Of a DNA stretch of 64,000 nucleotides, positions 43,144 through 51,944 are shown piece by piece. The number at the start of each line of letters is the position of its first letter. The first letter of the stretch is position 1. The DNA lies in NCBI RefSeq assembly GCF_900112445.1, contig NZ_FOYY01000003.1:62001-126000 (forward strand). The letters are read 5' to 3'. Origin of the DNA: Thiomicrospira sp. ALE5 (GTDB lineage Bacteria > Pseudomonadota > Gammaproteobacteria > Thiomicrospirales > Thiomicrospiraceae). The position numbers and the translations under genes were made by a program. Below the pieces are notes generated by a model. The model was not told where the DNA came from, did not search any database, and saw only the letters and a list, made by a program, of their open reading frames with translations.

Positions 43144-43781
43144 TGAGTTGGGGTTTAATTGTTGAAGTCGCACAAATTTTTATTGCCATTGGTGTGTTAT
43201 TAGCTTTTTGGCAAATTGTGCTCTATCGAAAAGAGTTTGAACAAGATCACGAAAGGTCAAGAAGACAAAATACGACAGCTTTGTTATTGGAGTGGAATAA
43301 AGGCTTGACTGAAGAAATGGCAAACACACGAAGCTTCATTGAAATCTTGACTGAGGAGCAATGTAGAAAGGTTGCTAATAAAGAGACTGTCAAAGTCAAG
43401 GCAAAGTATTTGAAAATAATTAAAAATCACATTGGTATAAAAGATGATCAGAAAAACAAAAAAATTAAGCTTTCAAAAGCGCAGGTTATGAAAATTAGGT
43501 TTTTGGGTGTTCAATACTTAAATTTGCTTGAAACTATACTGGGAGCATGGCAAAACAACTCCGTTGATAAGACGGTCATCGAAAAAGAGTTTAAATATCT
43601 GTTATCACCAGAGAAAGGGCACGCGGGATTAGACAAGTTCAGGAAAACGCTTGGTGGTAGTGATGCATACCCGGCTATTGAAGTTTTTATTAACTTCTTA
43701 GTTTCACAAAAGAAGGCTGGTTTAGATGAGTTGGCAAAACGTCCACTCGGTAATTTTAAGTTTTGGAGTAGGGCAACATGA
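43143..43781 (+). CDS. Single-pass membrane protein of unknown function (DUF4760-like)
   Basis: A 212-residue protein with one N-terminal membrane helix (about 5-27, IVEVAQIFIAIGVLLAFWQIVLY) and a soluble helical remainder, LLLEWNKGLTEEM and a mid-region ILGAWQNN. The arrangement suggests the DUF4760-type proteins often found in accessory islands. It overlaps the formyltransferase stop. No catalytic residues are apparent. Confidence 0.6.
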   Translation: MSWGLIVEVAQIFIAIGVLLAFWQIVLYRKEFEQDHERSRRQNTTALLLEWNKGLTEEMANTRSFIEILTEEQCRKVANKETVKVKAKYLKIIKNHIGIKDDQKNKKIKLSKAQVMKIRFLGVQYLNLLETILGAWQNNSVDKTVIEKEFKYLLSPEKGHAGLDKFRKTLGGSDAYPAIEVFINFLVSQKKAGLDELAKRPLGNFKFWSRAT

Positions 43782-43900
43782 TAACTTTCAACAAACCGCC
43801 TTTAACTGGCAATGAGCAGCAATATGTTTTGCAGGCGATGCAAAGTAATAAGATTTCGGGCGATGGTTTTTTTGGAAAAAAATGCCAGGCCTGGTTATGA
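43778..43900 (+). pseudogene. wecE 5' fragment truncated at palindrome
   Basis: A 40-residue ORF: MITFNKPPLTGNEQQYVLQA, then MQSNKISGDGFFGKKCQAWL. It matches the start of the complete aminotransferase at 48470 except for two residues, and continues identically until GCCAGGCCTGG (43884-43894). There the full gene goes on as FEENLG but this copy switches to the start of a WecF-like gene. It is not functional on its own. Confidence 0.88.
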
Positions 43901-44955
43901 GTAAAAAAATCCTTCATATTGCCAACAGCGATAAATTTATCCCGCCGTTTATCGAGTTTGTAAAAGAACACTTCGAGTTTAGCGAGCACCAATTTCTTCT
44001 CACCGGCGGTATGGCGCAAGACCAGTTAAAGCCCTATGAGAATGCCCAATTGGCGAAAAAAACCATCTTCGGGCGCTTACAGCACTATGTTCAGGCTGTG
44101 ATAAAAATGCACCAAGCCAAAAAAGTCATTTTGCATGGCCTGTTTGATATTAAGTTGGTTTACATCTTGTTCTTCATGCCTTGGCTGCTAAAAAAATGCT
44201 ACTGGGTCATGTGGGGTGGGGATTTGTATGTGTATCAACTCGGTGAACGCAACTGGAAATGGAAAGTACGCGAGTTTTTTCGCCGACCAGTGATTAAAAA
44301 TATGGGCTACATAGTCTCTGGTAATCAAGGTGATATTGCAAACGCTAAAGAGTGGTATGGATTCAATGGGGAAAAACTAAATTGTGTTTTTTATACAAGT
44401 AATATTTTCCGAAATGATATCAAAACAATTACGTGCGAAACCTCAGATGAAATTAGAGTGCTTGTAGGGAACTCTGCCACAGAAACAAATAGGCACTTAG
44501 AAGCTTTTGAAATAGTTTATTCTGAAAAAATAAAATCTAAGAAAAATGTAAAATTAATTGTACCTCTATCTTATGGTGATCCAAAATATTGTAAGGTGGT
44601 TATTGATTATGGAAAGAAAAAGTTTGGTGATGATTTTGTTCCTATAACTTATTTTATGCTTTATCAAAGCTATATAAATATACTTTATAATTCAGATATT
44701 GTTGTGTTCAACCATAATAGACAGCAGGGGTTTGGGAATCTTGTACAGCTATTAGGTTTTGGGAAAAAAGTCTATATTTCACGTCAATCAACCTTGTGGG
44801 ATTATTTTAAATCTATTGGTGTTGTTGTATATGATATTGAAAAGTTCGATATTGTGCCAATTGAAGAATCATTGGCTTTAAAAAATCGTAAGGCTATTGA
44901 AGAGAACTTCTCAGTCGAACGAATAATATTTGATATGAAGAAAGTTTTTGAATAG
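43897..44955 (+). CDS. WecF-like 4-amino-fucosyl transferase, copy 2 (GT56)
   Basis: A 352-residue paralogue of the gene at 40645. The first part to about residue 145 (KILHIANSDKF ... GLFDIKLVYILFFMPWLLKKCYWVMWGGDLYVYQLGER) is almost identical. The second part is AT-rich and diverged (ILYNSDIVVFNHNRQQGFGNLVQLLGFGKKVYIS), so it looks like a mosaic of a shared N-terminal domain and a different C-terminal domain. The likely start is ATG 43897, right after a palindrome, not the upstream ATG 43882. Confidence 0.85.
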   Translation: MSKKILHIANSDKFIPPFIEFVKEHFEFSEHQFLLTGGMAQDQLKPYENAQLAKKTIFGRLQHYVQAVIKMHQAKKVILHGLFDIKLVYILFFMPWLLKKCYWVMWGGDLYVYQLGERNWKWKVREFFRRPVIKNMGYIVSGNQGDIANAKEWYGFNGEKLNCVFYTSNIFRNDIKTITCETSDEIRVLVGNSATETNRHLEAFEIVYSEKIKSKKNVKLIVPLSYGDPKYCKVVIDYGKKKFGDDFVPITYFMLYQSYINILYNSDIVVFNHNRQQGFGNLVQLLGFGKKVYISRQSTLWDYFKSIGVVVYDIEKFDIVPIEESLALKNRKAIEENFSVERIIFDMKKVFE

Positions 44956-44986
44956 TTTTATTTTTAGAGTGTAAGTGAGTTAAGTC

Positions 44987-46132
44987 TTGGATAGAAAATT
45001 AAAGCTGGCATTTATCGGAGGTGGGATAAATTCTGCCATCGGTGACACTCATTTTATTGCATCTCAAATGGATAACTTATTTTCAGTTGATGCAGGATGC
45101 TTTAGTCGAGATGAGGTGATTAATGAGGCTACAGCAAAAAAGTGGGGAATAGCGCCTTCCAATTTATACTCTAACTGGCAAGACTTAATTAACAATGCGA
45201 AAAGCACAATTGATGCAATTGTAGTTTTAACGCCAACACCTGCACATTTGAATCCCGTACTTTCTGCAATTGAAAATGGTATCCCTGTAATTTGTGAAAA
45301 GGCGCTTGCATCAACGAGCATAGATGCTCAAAAGATGATGGCAGCATTAGAAGAAAGTGCTGGGTACTTAGCTGTGACCTACAACTACACTGGTTACCCG
45401 ATGGTCCGTGAGCTTAAAGAAATGATTCGTCATGGTCGATTAGGCCGGGTTGAACAAATCCATATTGAAATGCCTCAAGAAGGTTTTGCACGACTTAATC
45501 GTGAAGGCAAGCCAATGGTTCCGCAGCAATGGCGCATGCGTGATGGTGATATTCCAACTATCTCTTTGGATCTAGGCGTGCATCTTCATCATATGATTGA
45601 CTTTTTAACGGGCGAAAAACCTGAATCTCTGGTTGCAACGCAAAGCAGTATGGGGCAGTTCCGTCAAGTTGTTGATAATACAATGGCATTGGTTAAATAC
45701 ACTAATGGGCTTGAGTGTAACTTATGGTTCAGTAAATCTGCTCTTGGTCATAGAAATGGGCTTAAGGTAAGGGTCTATGGTGATCAAGGTTCAGCTGAAT
45801 GGTTTCAGCTGGAGCCTGAGCTTATTCATTTTTGCGATAACGGTGGTCGAAAAATGCAAATAGACCGAGCGTATAATGATGTTTTTATAGCGCATCAGCC
45901 ACGCTATAACCGGTTTAAATCCGGGCATCCATCTGGTTTTTTAGAAGCTTTTTCCAATCTTTATGTAGATGTTTTTGAAGATTTAACAAATAAATTGATT
46001 GGCAAACCAGCGCAAAATGACTTTGTCTTTCATGCACAAGATGCTTATGAAGGGTTATTAATGTTAGAGGCCATTGAACTGTCTGCGCGAGAGCAACGGT
46101 GGGTAGATTTAAAACAAAGAGAAAAAAAATGA
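44987..46132 (+). CDS. Gfo/Idh/MocA-family oxidoreductase
   Basis: A 381-residue NAD(P)-dependent sugar dehydrogenase-like protein with N-terminal Rossmann segment LAFIGGGINSAIGDTHFIA. The usual EKP motif is EKAL (VICEKALASTS), a change of the conserved Pro. The C-terminal substrate domain has a YNYTGYPMVRELKEMI stretch. The start codon is TTG 44987 in an AT-rich region. It could oxidise a nucleotide sugar for the O-antigen; the substrate is unknown. It is coupled to the FkbM gene by an ATGA overlap. Confidence 0.85.
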   Translation: MDRKLKLAFIGGGINSAIGDTHFIASQMDNLFSVDAGCFSRDEVINEATAKKWGIAPSNLYSNWQDLINNAKSTIDAIVVLTPTPAHLNPVLSAIENGIPVICEKALASTSIDAQKMMAALEESAGYLAVTYNYTGYPMVRELKEMIRHGRLGRVEQIHIEMPQEGFARLNREGKPMVPQQWRMRDGDIPTISLDLGVHLHHMIDFLTGEKPESLVATQSSMGQFRQVVDNTMALVKYTNGLECNLWFSKSALGHRNGLKVRVYGDQGSAEWFQLEPELIHFCDNGGRKMQIDRAYNDVFIAHQPRYNRFKSGHPSGFLEAFSNLYVDVFEDLTNKLIGKPAQNDFVFHAQDAYEGLLMLEAIELSAREQRWVDLKQREKK

Positions 46133-47220
46133 GACAGTACAAGCAAGTTATGATTCAGGATAGATTTCCTGAAGATGTAAAAGCCATTGCGTTTTGTGAG
46201 AAATTTATAAAAGGTGAAACCCCTCGTTATGTATTTGGTTGCAATGAGTGGGCTAAAAGTATAGCCGAGCATATTGATCTAGATGGATTTGTTGATGACT
46301 TTACGGATTCTGTCATTTTTTATGATAAGCCTGTTATACGAAGTAGTGAGATACCGCCAACGGCAATGGTAATAAGTGCAGTGGTTATTGCAAGACCAAT
46401 TACAGCTATGCGAGTTTTAGATAGAAAAGGCATTCAAGCGATTAATTATTATGCGTTTAAAAAATATAGCGGTATAAATGTAAAAGATGTTACCGTTCTT
46501 GGAACTTTTGATAATGAGTTTAGGATTAATAAACATGAGTTTGAATGGGTCTTTAATCAATTTGCGGACGAAGAATCCCGGCGAATATTTAGCGCGCTGT
46601 TAAATTTTCGACTGTCACGTAACCTTTCTTTTATGAAAGGTTTTGTCGATGCTCAGGATCGACAGTATTTTGAGCGGTTTCTCAAGTTGCAGCCTCAAAA
46701 TGAAGTGTTTCTTGATGTGGGTTGCTTTGATGGGTACACGAGTGAAGAGTTCATTAAGCGTTGTCCTGGTTATAAAGCAGTACACGTTTTTGAACCTGAA
46801 CCATTGAACATGGCAAGGGTTAAGAATCGGTTGGAACAGTACAATAATATCCATTACCATCCCTATGGTGCCTCAAACCAAGCGCAGACACTACGATTTT
46901 CATCCGGTGGATCATCTTCAACTATTTCTGAAGACGGGGAGATGGAAATTAAAGTCGATCAAATTGACGAACTCGTTAAAGTCCGCTTCACTTTTTTGAA
47001 GATGGATATTGAAGGTGCAGAAGTTGCTGCACTTGAAGGCGCAGAGCGTTCAATAAAACTTTATCATCCGCGCCTCGCTATTTGTGCTTATCACAAAGCG
47101 GATGATTTGTGGCGGATACCAAAATTGGTTTTATCATTTCGAGATGACTATGAACTGTATTTGCGCCACTACACAGAAGGTGTACATGAGACCGTCATGT
47201 TCTTTATTCCAAAAGAGTAA
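46129..47220 (+). CDS. FkbM-family methyltransferase
   Basis: A 363-residue protein from ATG 46129; the upstream GTG at 46099 overlaps the preceding gene. The C-terminal SAM-dependent domain has VFLDVGCFDGYTSEEFIKRCP and HVFEPEPLNMARV, then FLKMDIEGAEVAALEGAERSI, the FkbM signature. The N-terminal part (about 1-150) is unlike typical FkbM and carries a Rossmann-like CNEWAKSIAEHI segment. It may O-methylate the sugar made by the neighbouring oxidoreductase. Confidence 0.85.
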   Translation: MRQYKQVMIQDRFPEDVKAIAFCEKFIKGETPRYVFGCNEWAKSIAEHIDLDGFVDDFTDSVIFYDKPVIRSSEIPPTAMVISAVVIARPITAMRVLDRKGIQAINYYAFKKYSGINVKDVTVLGTFDNEFRINKHEFEWVFNQFADEESRRIFSALLNFRLSRNLSFMKGFVDAQDRQYFERFLKLQPQNEVFLDVGCFDGYTSEEFIKRCPGYKAVHVFEPEPLNMARVKNRLEQYNNIHYHPYGASNQAQTLRFSSGGSSSTISEDGEMEIKVDQIDELVKVRFTFLKMDIEGAEVAALEGAERSIKLYHPRLAICAYHKADDLWRIPKLVLSFRDDYELYLRHYTEGVHETVMFFIPKE

Positions 47221-47225
47221 CCGTT

Positions 47226-48413
47226 ATGCAGAAAAACAAACCAAAAATGCTAATAGCTGGTGGGGGCTATGCTGACATCCCTTTAATCCATGCGGCTCAA
47301 TCATTGGGTTATTACGTTATTACAAGCGGGAACAGAGAGTCAGATCTGGGTCACATTGAGTCTGACCAGTATTGTCCTGGCGATTTTTCAGACCCTGAAG
47401 CGATGCTTCGTATTGCTCAAGAGCAGGATGTTGAGGCTGTTTGTGCATGTTGTAATGATTTTTCGGCTCTTTCAGCAGCGTATGTGGCCGAAAAGCTTGG
47501 CTTACCGGGGCATGATTCTTTTGAAACCGCACTAACAATTCACCACAAAGACCGTTACCGAGCTTTTGCAGAAAATAATGCCATTCCAACGCCTAAAGCT
47601 CTTGGTTACAGTGATATTGAAAATGCTTTAAATGCATTAGACTTTTTGACGTTGCCTGTCATTATCAAACCTGTTGATTTGACGGGAGGTAAGGGTATAA
47701 CTCGAGTAGACTCTCACACTGAGTTTCATATAGCAATTGAGTATGCTTTTTTGGCATCTAAGTGTAAGCGTGTTGTTGTTGAAGAGTTTATTGAAGGTAC
47801 AAGGCACGGTTTTTCAGTGTTTGTAAAGCAAGGCAAAGTTGTTTTTCATTTTACTGATAATGAACATTACCATTTAAGTCCTTATTTAGTATCAGCGGCA
47901 TCAACTCCAAGCGAAGTACCTAAAAGTGCTATTACAAACTTGATCGGCCAATCTGAAAAAATTTGCCGTCTATTATCTTTAGTAGATGGCATTTTTCATG
48001 TGCAATTTATTCTGCGTGATGGCGAACCATATATTATTGAAATTTGTCGAAGGGCACCGGGCGATCTTTATGTGAAGCTGGTGGAGATTGCTACAGGCGC
48101 CAAATATTCCGAGTGGATTGTACGCGCAGCCGCTGGTTTGGATATATCAGATTTACGACCAAAAGAGAGTCAAGGTGGTTTTGTCCGCCACTGTATTATG
48201 GGTAAAAAAACAGGTACTTTGGCTGGGGTGTATATTGATCCATTAGTTGAAAAACGAATTGTAGATCGTTTGGTTTGGTGGAAAGAAGGCGATATAGTCG
48301 AAAACCCTGAAACACATAAGTTTGGGATTTTGTTTGTTAAGTACGATGACTCCTTGGATATCATGGCTGAAGCCGAGAAGCTTTCAAAGCTAGTTAAAGT
48401 TGATGTTATTTAG
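47226..48413 (+). CDS. ATP-grasp domain protein (carboxylate-amine ligase)
   Basis: A 395-residue ATP-grasp enzyme. Visible are a PurK/CarB-like N-terminus (MLIAGGGYADIPLIHAAQSLGY), an ATP-binding segment LPVIIKPVDLTGGKGITRVDS, VVVEEFIEGTRHGFSVF, and YIIEICRRAPGDLYVKLVE with the metal-binding Glu. ATP-grasp ligases join a carboxylate and an amine. In this setting it may attach an amino acid to a sugar, but that is inference. Located five bases after the FkbM gene. Confidence 0.83.
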   Translation: MQKNKPKMLIAGGGYADIPLIHAAQSLGYYVITSGNRESDLGHIESDQYCPGDFSDPEAMLRIAQEQDVEAVCACCNDFSALSAAYVAEKLGLPGHDSFETALTIHHKDRYRAFAENNAIPTPKALGYSDIENALNALDFLTLPVIIKPVDLTGGKGITRVDSHTEFHIAIEYAFLASKCKRVVVEEFIEGTRHGFSVFVKQGKVVFHFTDNEHYHLSPYLVSAASTPSEVPKSAITNLIGQSEKICRLLSLVDGIFHVQFILRDGEPYIIEICRRAPGDLYVKLVEIATGAKYSEWIVRAAAGLDISDLRPKESQGGFVRHCIMGKKTGTLAGVYIDPLVEKRIVDRLVWWKEGDIVENPETHKFGILFVKYDDSLDIMAEAEKLSKLVKVDVI

Positions 48414-48469
48414 TTATACTGCTTTGCTTTTGAAGCAAGCTTATTCATTTTATTAAGTGTTTATAGAAT

Positions 48470-49600
48470 ATGATCCCATTCAACAAACCGCCCTTAACGG
48501 GCAGTGAGCAGCAGTATGTTTTGCAGGCGATGCAGAGCAATAAAATTTCGGGCGATGGTTTTTTTGGTAAAAAATGCCAGGCCTGGTTTGAGGAGAATTT
48601 AGGATGCGCTAAAACCTTGCTGACGCCATCTTGCACGGCGGCATTGGAAATGGCGGCGATCTTGATTGATATTCAGCCGGGTGATGAAGTGATTATGCCC
48701 AGCTATACCTTTGTCAGCACCGCCAATGCGTTTGTATTGCGTGGCGCAAAGATTGTATTTGTGGATATTCGCCCCGATACGATGAATATTGACGAAACCA
48801 AAATTGAAGCCGCCATTACCCCTAAAACCAAAGCGATTGTGCCAGTGCATTATGCGGGCGTGGGGAGCGAGATGGATGCGATTATGGACATCGCCAATCG
48901 TCATGGCTTGTTTGTTGTGGAAGATGCCGCACAGGGCATGATGAGCCAATACAAAGGCAAACCACTGGGCACGATTGGGCACTTGGCGGCGTTTAGCTTT
49001 CACGAAACCAAAAACTACACCAGTGGCGGTGAAGGTGGCTTGTTGATTATTAACGATGAGCGTTTTTTGCAGCGGGCGGAAGTGATTCGTGAAAAAGGCA
49101 CTAACCGCAGCCAGTTTTTCCGTGGGCAGGTGGATAAATACACTTGGGTGGACGTGGGAAGCAGTTATTTACCTAGTGAACTTCAAGCCGCGTTTTTGTG
49201 GGGGCAGTTAGAAAAAGCGGAAGAAATTAATCAAAACCGTTTGGCAACGTGGAATGCCTATCATCAAGCATTTATACCACTGCAACAACCAGGCCTGGTG
49301 GTTTTACCGATTATTCCAGACCATTGCCAGCACAACGCCCATATGTATTACCTCAAGCTAAAAGACCTCGACCAACGCACCGCGTTTATCGAACACCTAA
49401 AATCCAACGACATTAACGCCGTATTCCACTATATCCCACTGCACACCGCACCGGCCGGGCAAAAGTTCGGCGAGTTTAGTGGTGATGATGTTTTCACAAC
49501 GAAAGAAAGCGAACGCCTCGTGCGCTTGCCGATGTATTACGGTATGAGTGAGGAAGAAAGAGAAAAAGTGATTGAAGCGGTGATGGGGTTTTTTGGTTAG
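48470..49600 (+). CDS. wecE: dTDP-4-amino-4,6-dideoxygalactose transaminase (WecE/RffA)
   Basis: A 376-residue PLP aminotransferase making dTDP-Fuc4N from the RmlB product. It begins MIPFNKPPLTGSEQQYVLQA, typical of WecE, with SCTAALEMAA, EDAAQGMMSQYKGKPLGTIG and the catalytic Lys in SFHETKNYTSGGEGG. SSYLPSELQAAFLWGQL follows. The 5' end is duplicated as a fragment at 43778. The palindromes at 48578 (KCQAWF) and 49290 (PGLV) are inside this gene, and the first marks where the duplicate breaks off. Confidence 0.94.
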   Translation: MIPFNKPPLTGSEQQYVLQAMQSNKISGDGFFGKKCQAWFEENLGCAKTLLTPSCTAALEMAAILIDIQPGDEVIMPSYTFVSTANAFVLRGAKIVFVDIRPDTMNIDETKIEAAITPKTKAIVPVHYAGVGSEMDAIMDIANRHGLFVVEDAAQGMMSQYKGKPLGTIGHLAAFSFHETKNYTSGGEGGLLIINDERFLQRAEVIREKGTNRSQFFRGQVDKYTWVDVGSSYLPSELQAAFLWGQLEKAEEINQNRLATWNAYHQAFIPLQQPGLVVLPIIPDHCQHNAHMYYLKLKDLDQRTAFIEHLKSNDINAVFHYIPLHTAPAGQKFGEFSGDDVFTTKESERLVRLPMYYGMSEEEREKVIEAVMGFFG

Positions 49601-49604
49601 GTTA

Positions 49605-50417
49605 ATGAATGCGTGGATTGTAAGATTCCAGGAGTGGTTAGAGGGTAAAGTGAAGTTGGAAACTTTATATCGTTATTCACCGCACAACACCGATTACAAA
49701 GATCAGGTTATTACCCATTCGAAAATATGGTTTTCTAAACCTGACAACTTTAATGATCCACTGGATTCAAGGCTGGATTATCGTCAAATGTATTCGGTTG
49801 AAGAAATTGAAGCTTTTTGGCGCGGTTTTTTGGAAAGCAGGCCTGATCATCCACAATCACTTGATGAGGTTTTGCAGCGATGGGGTAGCAATCAAGATTT
49901 TGTTGAACAGCAAAACAGGGTTTTTAATCAATTTAGAAGTCAAATCGGTGTTTGTTGTTTTTCAGCGACTCCGACTAATATTTTGATGTGGTCGCATTAT
50001 GCGAACAACCATAAAGGCATTGTTTACGAATTCAAACCGGATTTATTTTTAGATTCGGTTTCTGATGGCTTTACTGGTCATCCAATGCGCGTGGATTATG
50101 CAGAACACAATGCGTACGAATTGCTGTCTTATGCGTTAACTGGTAAGCCAAAACAGGACCAGTTTGTGACCGAACAGTTAACTAAAGCTAAAGATTGGGA
50201 ATACGAGCAAGAATACCGGTTTATTGACTTGAAACAGAATGGTAATAAGCCCTTTAGAAAAGCATCGTTAAAGTCGGTAATTTTCGGAGCGAAAATACCG
50301 CCGGAAGAAATTGATAGATTCCGAGAGCTTTGTCATCAAAACGGGTTCGGGCATGTTCAGTTTAAGCAAGCCAGATTTCCGCAAGGCAAGTTTGAAATAG
50401 AGATTGTTGATATTTAA
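49605..50417 (+). CDS. DUF2971-family protein
   Basis: About 270 residues from ATG 49605. The DUF2971 landmarks are LYRYSPHNTDYKD, IWFSKPDNFNDPLDSRLDY and VCCFSATPTNILMWSHYANNHKGIVYEF. The family is widespread in accessory and defence-rich regions; no biochemical function is agreed. The gene starts after the wecE stop, so it is probably expressed with it. A palindrome at 49839 lies inside. Confidence 0.82.
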   Translation: MNAWIVRFQEWLEGKVKLETLYRYSPHNTDYKDQVITHSKIWFSKPDNFNDPLDSRLDYRQMYSVEEIEAFWRGFLESRPDHPQSLDEVLQRWGSNQDFVEQQNRVFNQFRSQIGVCCFSATPTNILMWSHYANNHKGIVYEFKPDLFLDSVSDGFTGHPMRVDYAEHNAYELLSYALTGKPKQDQFVTEQLTKAKDWEYEQEYRFIDLKQNGNKPFRKASLKSVIFGAKIPPEEIDRFRELCHQNGFGHVQFKQARFPQGKFEIEIVDI

Positions 50418-50418
50418 A

Positions 50419-50450
50419 TACCCAAACGACCAGGCCTGGTGTAACAGGCT
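50419..50450 (+). repeat. Degenerate copy of the array junction with palindrome
   Basis: ACCCAAACGACCAGGCCTGG then TGTAACAGGCT (50420-50450) closely matches the mini-ORF junction (ACCCAAACCACCAGGCCTGG then TGCAACGGCT) at 37685-37713 and 39920-39948. It lies between the DUF2971 and FRG genes and has no ORF. It is probably a fifth, decayed copy of the junction. Confidence 0.6.
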
Positions 50451-50474
50451 AAAGCCTAAACCCATAAAGCGACT

Positions 50475-51509
50475 ATGAAAGCCTTTAAAAACCTGAATGA
50501 CTTAAAAACCCATCTGCAAATTGCGCCGATTAATACCGGCGAGCGGTTCAATTATCGCGGCATTGTTTTTGATGATTTTGAAGGTTTACACGCCATGACC
50601 AGTGCAGACGGTGCGTGTGTGCATCTTCGTGCCGGGGTGGAATGGGCTTTGGTGGAGTATCGCGGTCAAGTGCGCGATTATGGTGTGTGTTTGTCGGGGT
50701 TGGATCGTTGCGAAACCGATGCGGATTTGTTTGATGCGTTATTGCGCAATGTCGTGTTTGAAGACGGCTTGCAAACGCATCCGGCGCTGTTGCGTATGCA
50801 GCGTGTGACTTTTTTTGATAAGCCGTTTTGCATTGATCAACAAGGCGTGGCGCAACATTATGGCTTGGCGACCGACTATGTGGACATTACGCCCAATTTT
50901 GATGTGGCGAGTTTTTTCGCAACTCAGAAGTGGAATGATAAAACACAGCGTTATGAACCAATGCAGGCCTGCTTGAAAAAAGGGGTAATGTATCGAATAA
51001 CGCCAGCGATAGCGATTTTGCCGCATGGCGATGAACCACCGTCTTACACGCCGATTGGCTGGCAACCGTTTGAACGCCCAGCGCAACAACGCGCTAATGC
51101 CTATCGCTTAGCGGTGAATGAGGATTTTGCCAAGGTGTCAACGGTCACAAAATTTAAGTTTGCACACAATTGGGCGGTATCAAAACAGATTTATGAACAA
51201 TTTGAAGGCGGTGATCTATTATTCCCACACGACCCGTTAGCCGAGTTTGCCGACCATGTGAAAGCTTTAACGCATTTCACACAACCGCAAATAGATACGG
51301 CTAGCGAAAAGTTCGCTCAACGCAAAGGCCAAACACCGGATAACGAAACCATCCAGGCCTGGTTAAAACAAAAGGGCATTAGCTTCGTTGATGAAAACAC
51401 ACTAGCACACTTTAAATGGCGGTTTGACGAACACGCCTTCGAGCAAAAGCTAGAAGATATGGGCAAGCGGATTAGGGTTAGAAGAACAGCGGCGCACTAT
51501 CAGGGTTGA
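50475..51509 (+). CDS. FRG-domain protein
   Basis: A 344-residue protein with the FRG-domain core: WALVEYRGQVRDYG (the YRG motif), QRVTFF, then QHYGLATDYVDITPNFDVASFFATQKW. This arrangement is diagnostic of FRG, a possible ADP-ribosyl-transferase-like or nucleotide-binding domain that occurs in defence-associated proteins. The C-terminal part is uncharacterised. Palindromes at 50964 and 51354 (IQAWLKQK) lie inside. The activity is unproven. Confidence 0.83.
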   Translation: MKAFKNLNDLKTHLQIAPINTGERFNYRGIVFDDFEGLHAMTSADGACVHLRAGVEWALVEYRGQVRDYGVCLSGLDRCETDADLFDALLRNVVFEDGLQTHPALLRMQRVTFFDKPFCIDQQGVAQHYGLATDYVDITPNFDVASFFATQKWNDKTQRYEPMQACLKKGVMYRITPAIAILPHGDEPPSYTPIGWQPFERPAQQRANAYRLAVNEDFAKVSTVTKFKFAHNWAVSKQIYEQFEGGDLLFPHDPLAEFADHVKALTHFTQPQIDTASEKFAQRKGQTPDNETIQAWLKQKGISFVDENTLAHFKWRFDEHAFEQKLEDMGKRIRVRRTAAHYQG

Positions 51510-51650
51510 TGTGGTTAAAAGAAAATCACCAGGCCTGGTAGCTGTACATGGGGTATGACTGTAAGAATGATTAGAGTTGAGATTAATTGACTTGCAGGGT
51601 GTTTGAAATTATGATAACCGACTTTATTTTGTTTTCAAAGAGGGGCAGTT
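51510..51650. other. Intergenic segment carrying a 12-bp palindrome
   Basis: ACCAGGCCTGGT at 51529-51540, within TCACCAGGCCTGGTAG. No coding sequence or terminator was seen. TTATTTTGTTTTCAAAGAGG before 51650 contains a ribosome-site-like AGAGG for the next gene. Confidence 0.5.
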
Positions 51651-51944
51651 ATGAGCTGGTTTGATCGTTTAATTACACGATTGACAGGTTTGCAAGCGGT
51701 TGAGTTTCAGCCGCATGAAACGGTGCGCAGATCAGAGCGAGTTGGTCGTGTGCGATTAAAACGCTATATTAAACAGGCTAAGTTTGAAGCAGAGCGCCCA
51801 GAGAGTTTTTATTCCGGTTTAGGGAGTGTTGAGGCGGATGTGTATGAGCGTAATCTGGTTTCGTCGCGTTTCACCAGTGTGCAACTCCAGCAAGCGAATG
51901 AAAAAACCGTTCGGCAATTGAAGCATTTAATGGAGCGCGTTTAA
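51651..51944 (+). CDS. Hypothetical small basic protein
   Basis: A 97-residue protein (MSWFDRLITRLTGLQAVEFQ ...). It is basic, with a middle segment GRVRLKRYIKQAKFEAERPESFYSGLGSVEADVYERNLVSSRF. I do not recognise the family. Its stop directly overlaps the ATG of the next gene (TAATGG), so the two are coupled and probably work together. Confidence 0.55.
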   Translation: MSWFDRLITRLTGLQAVEFQPHETVRRSERVGRVRLKRYIKQAKFEAERPESFYSGLGSVEADVYERNLVSSRFTSVQLQQANEKTVRQLKHLMERV

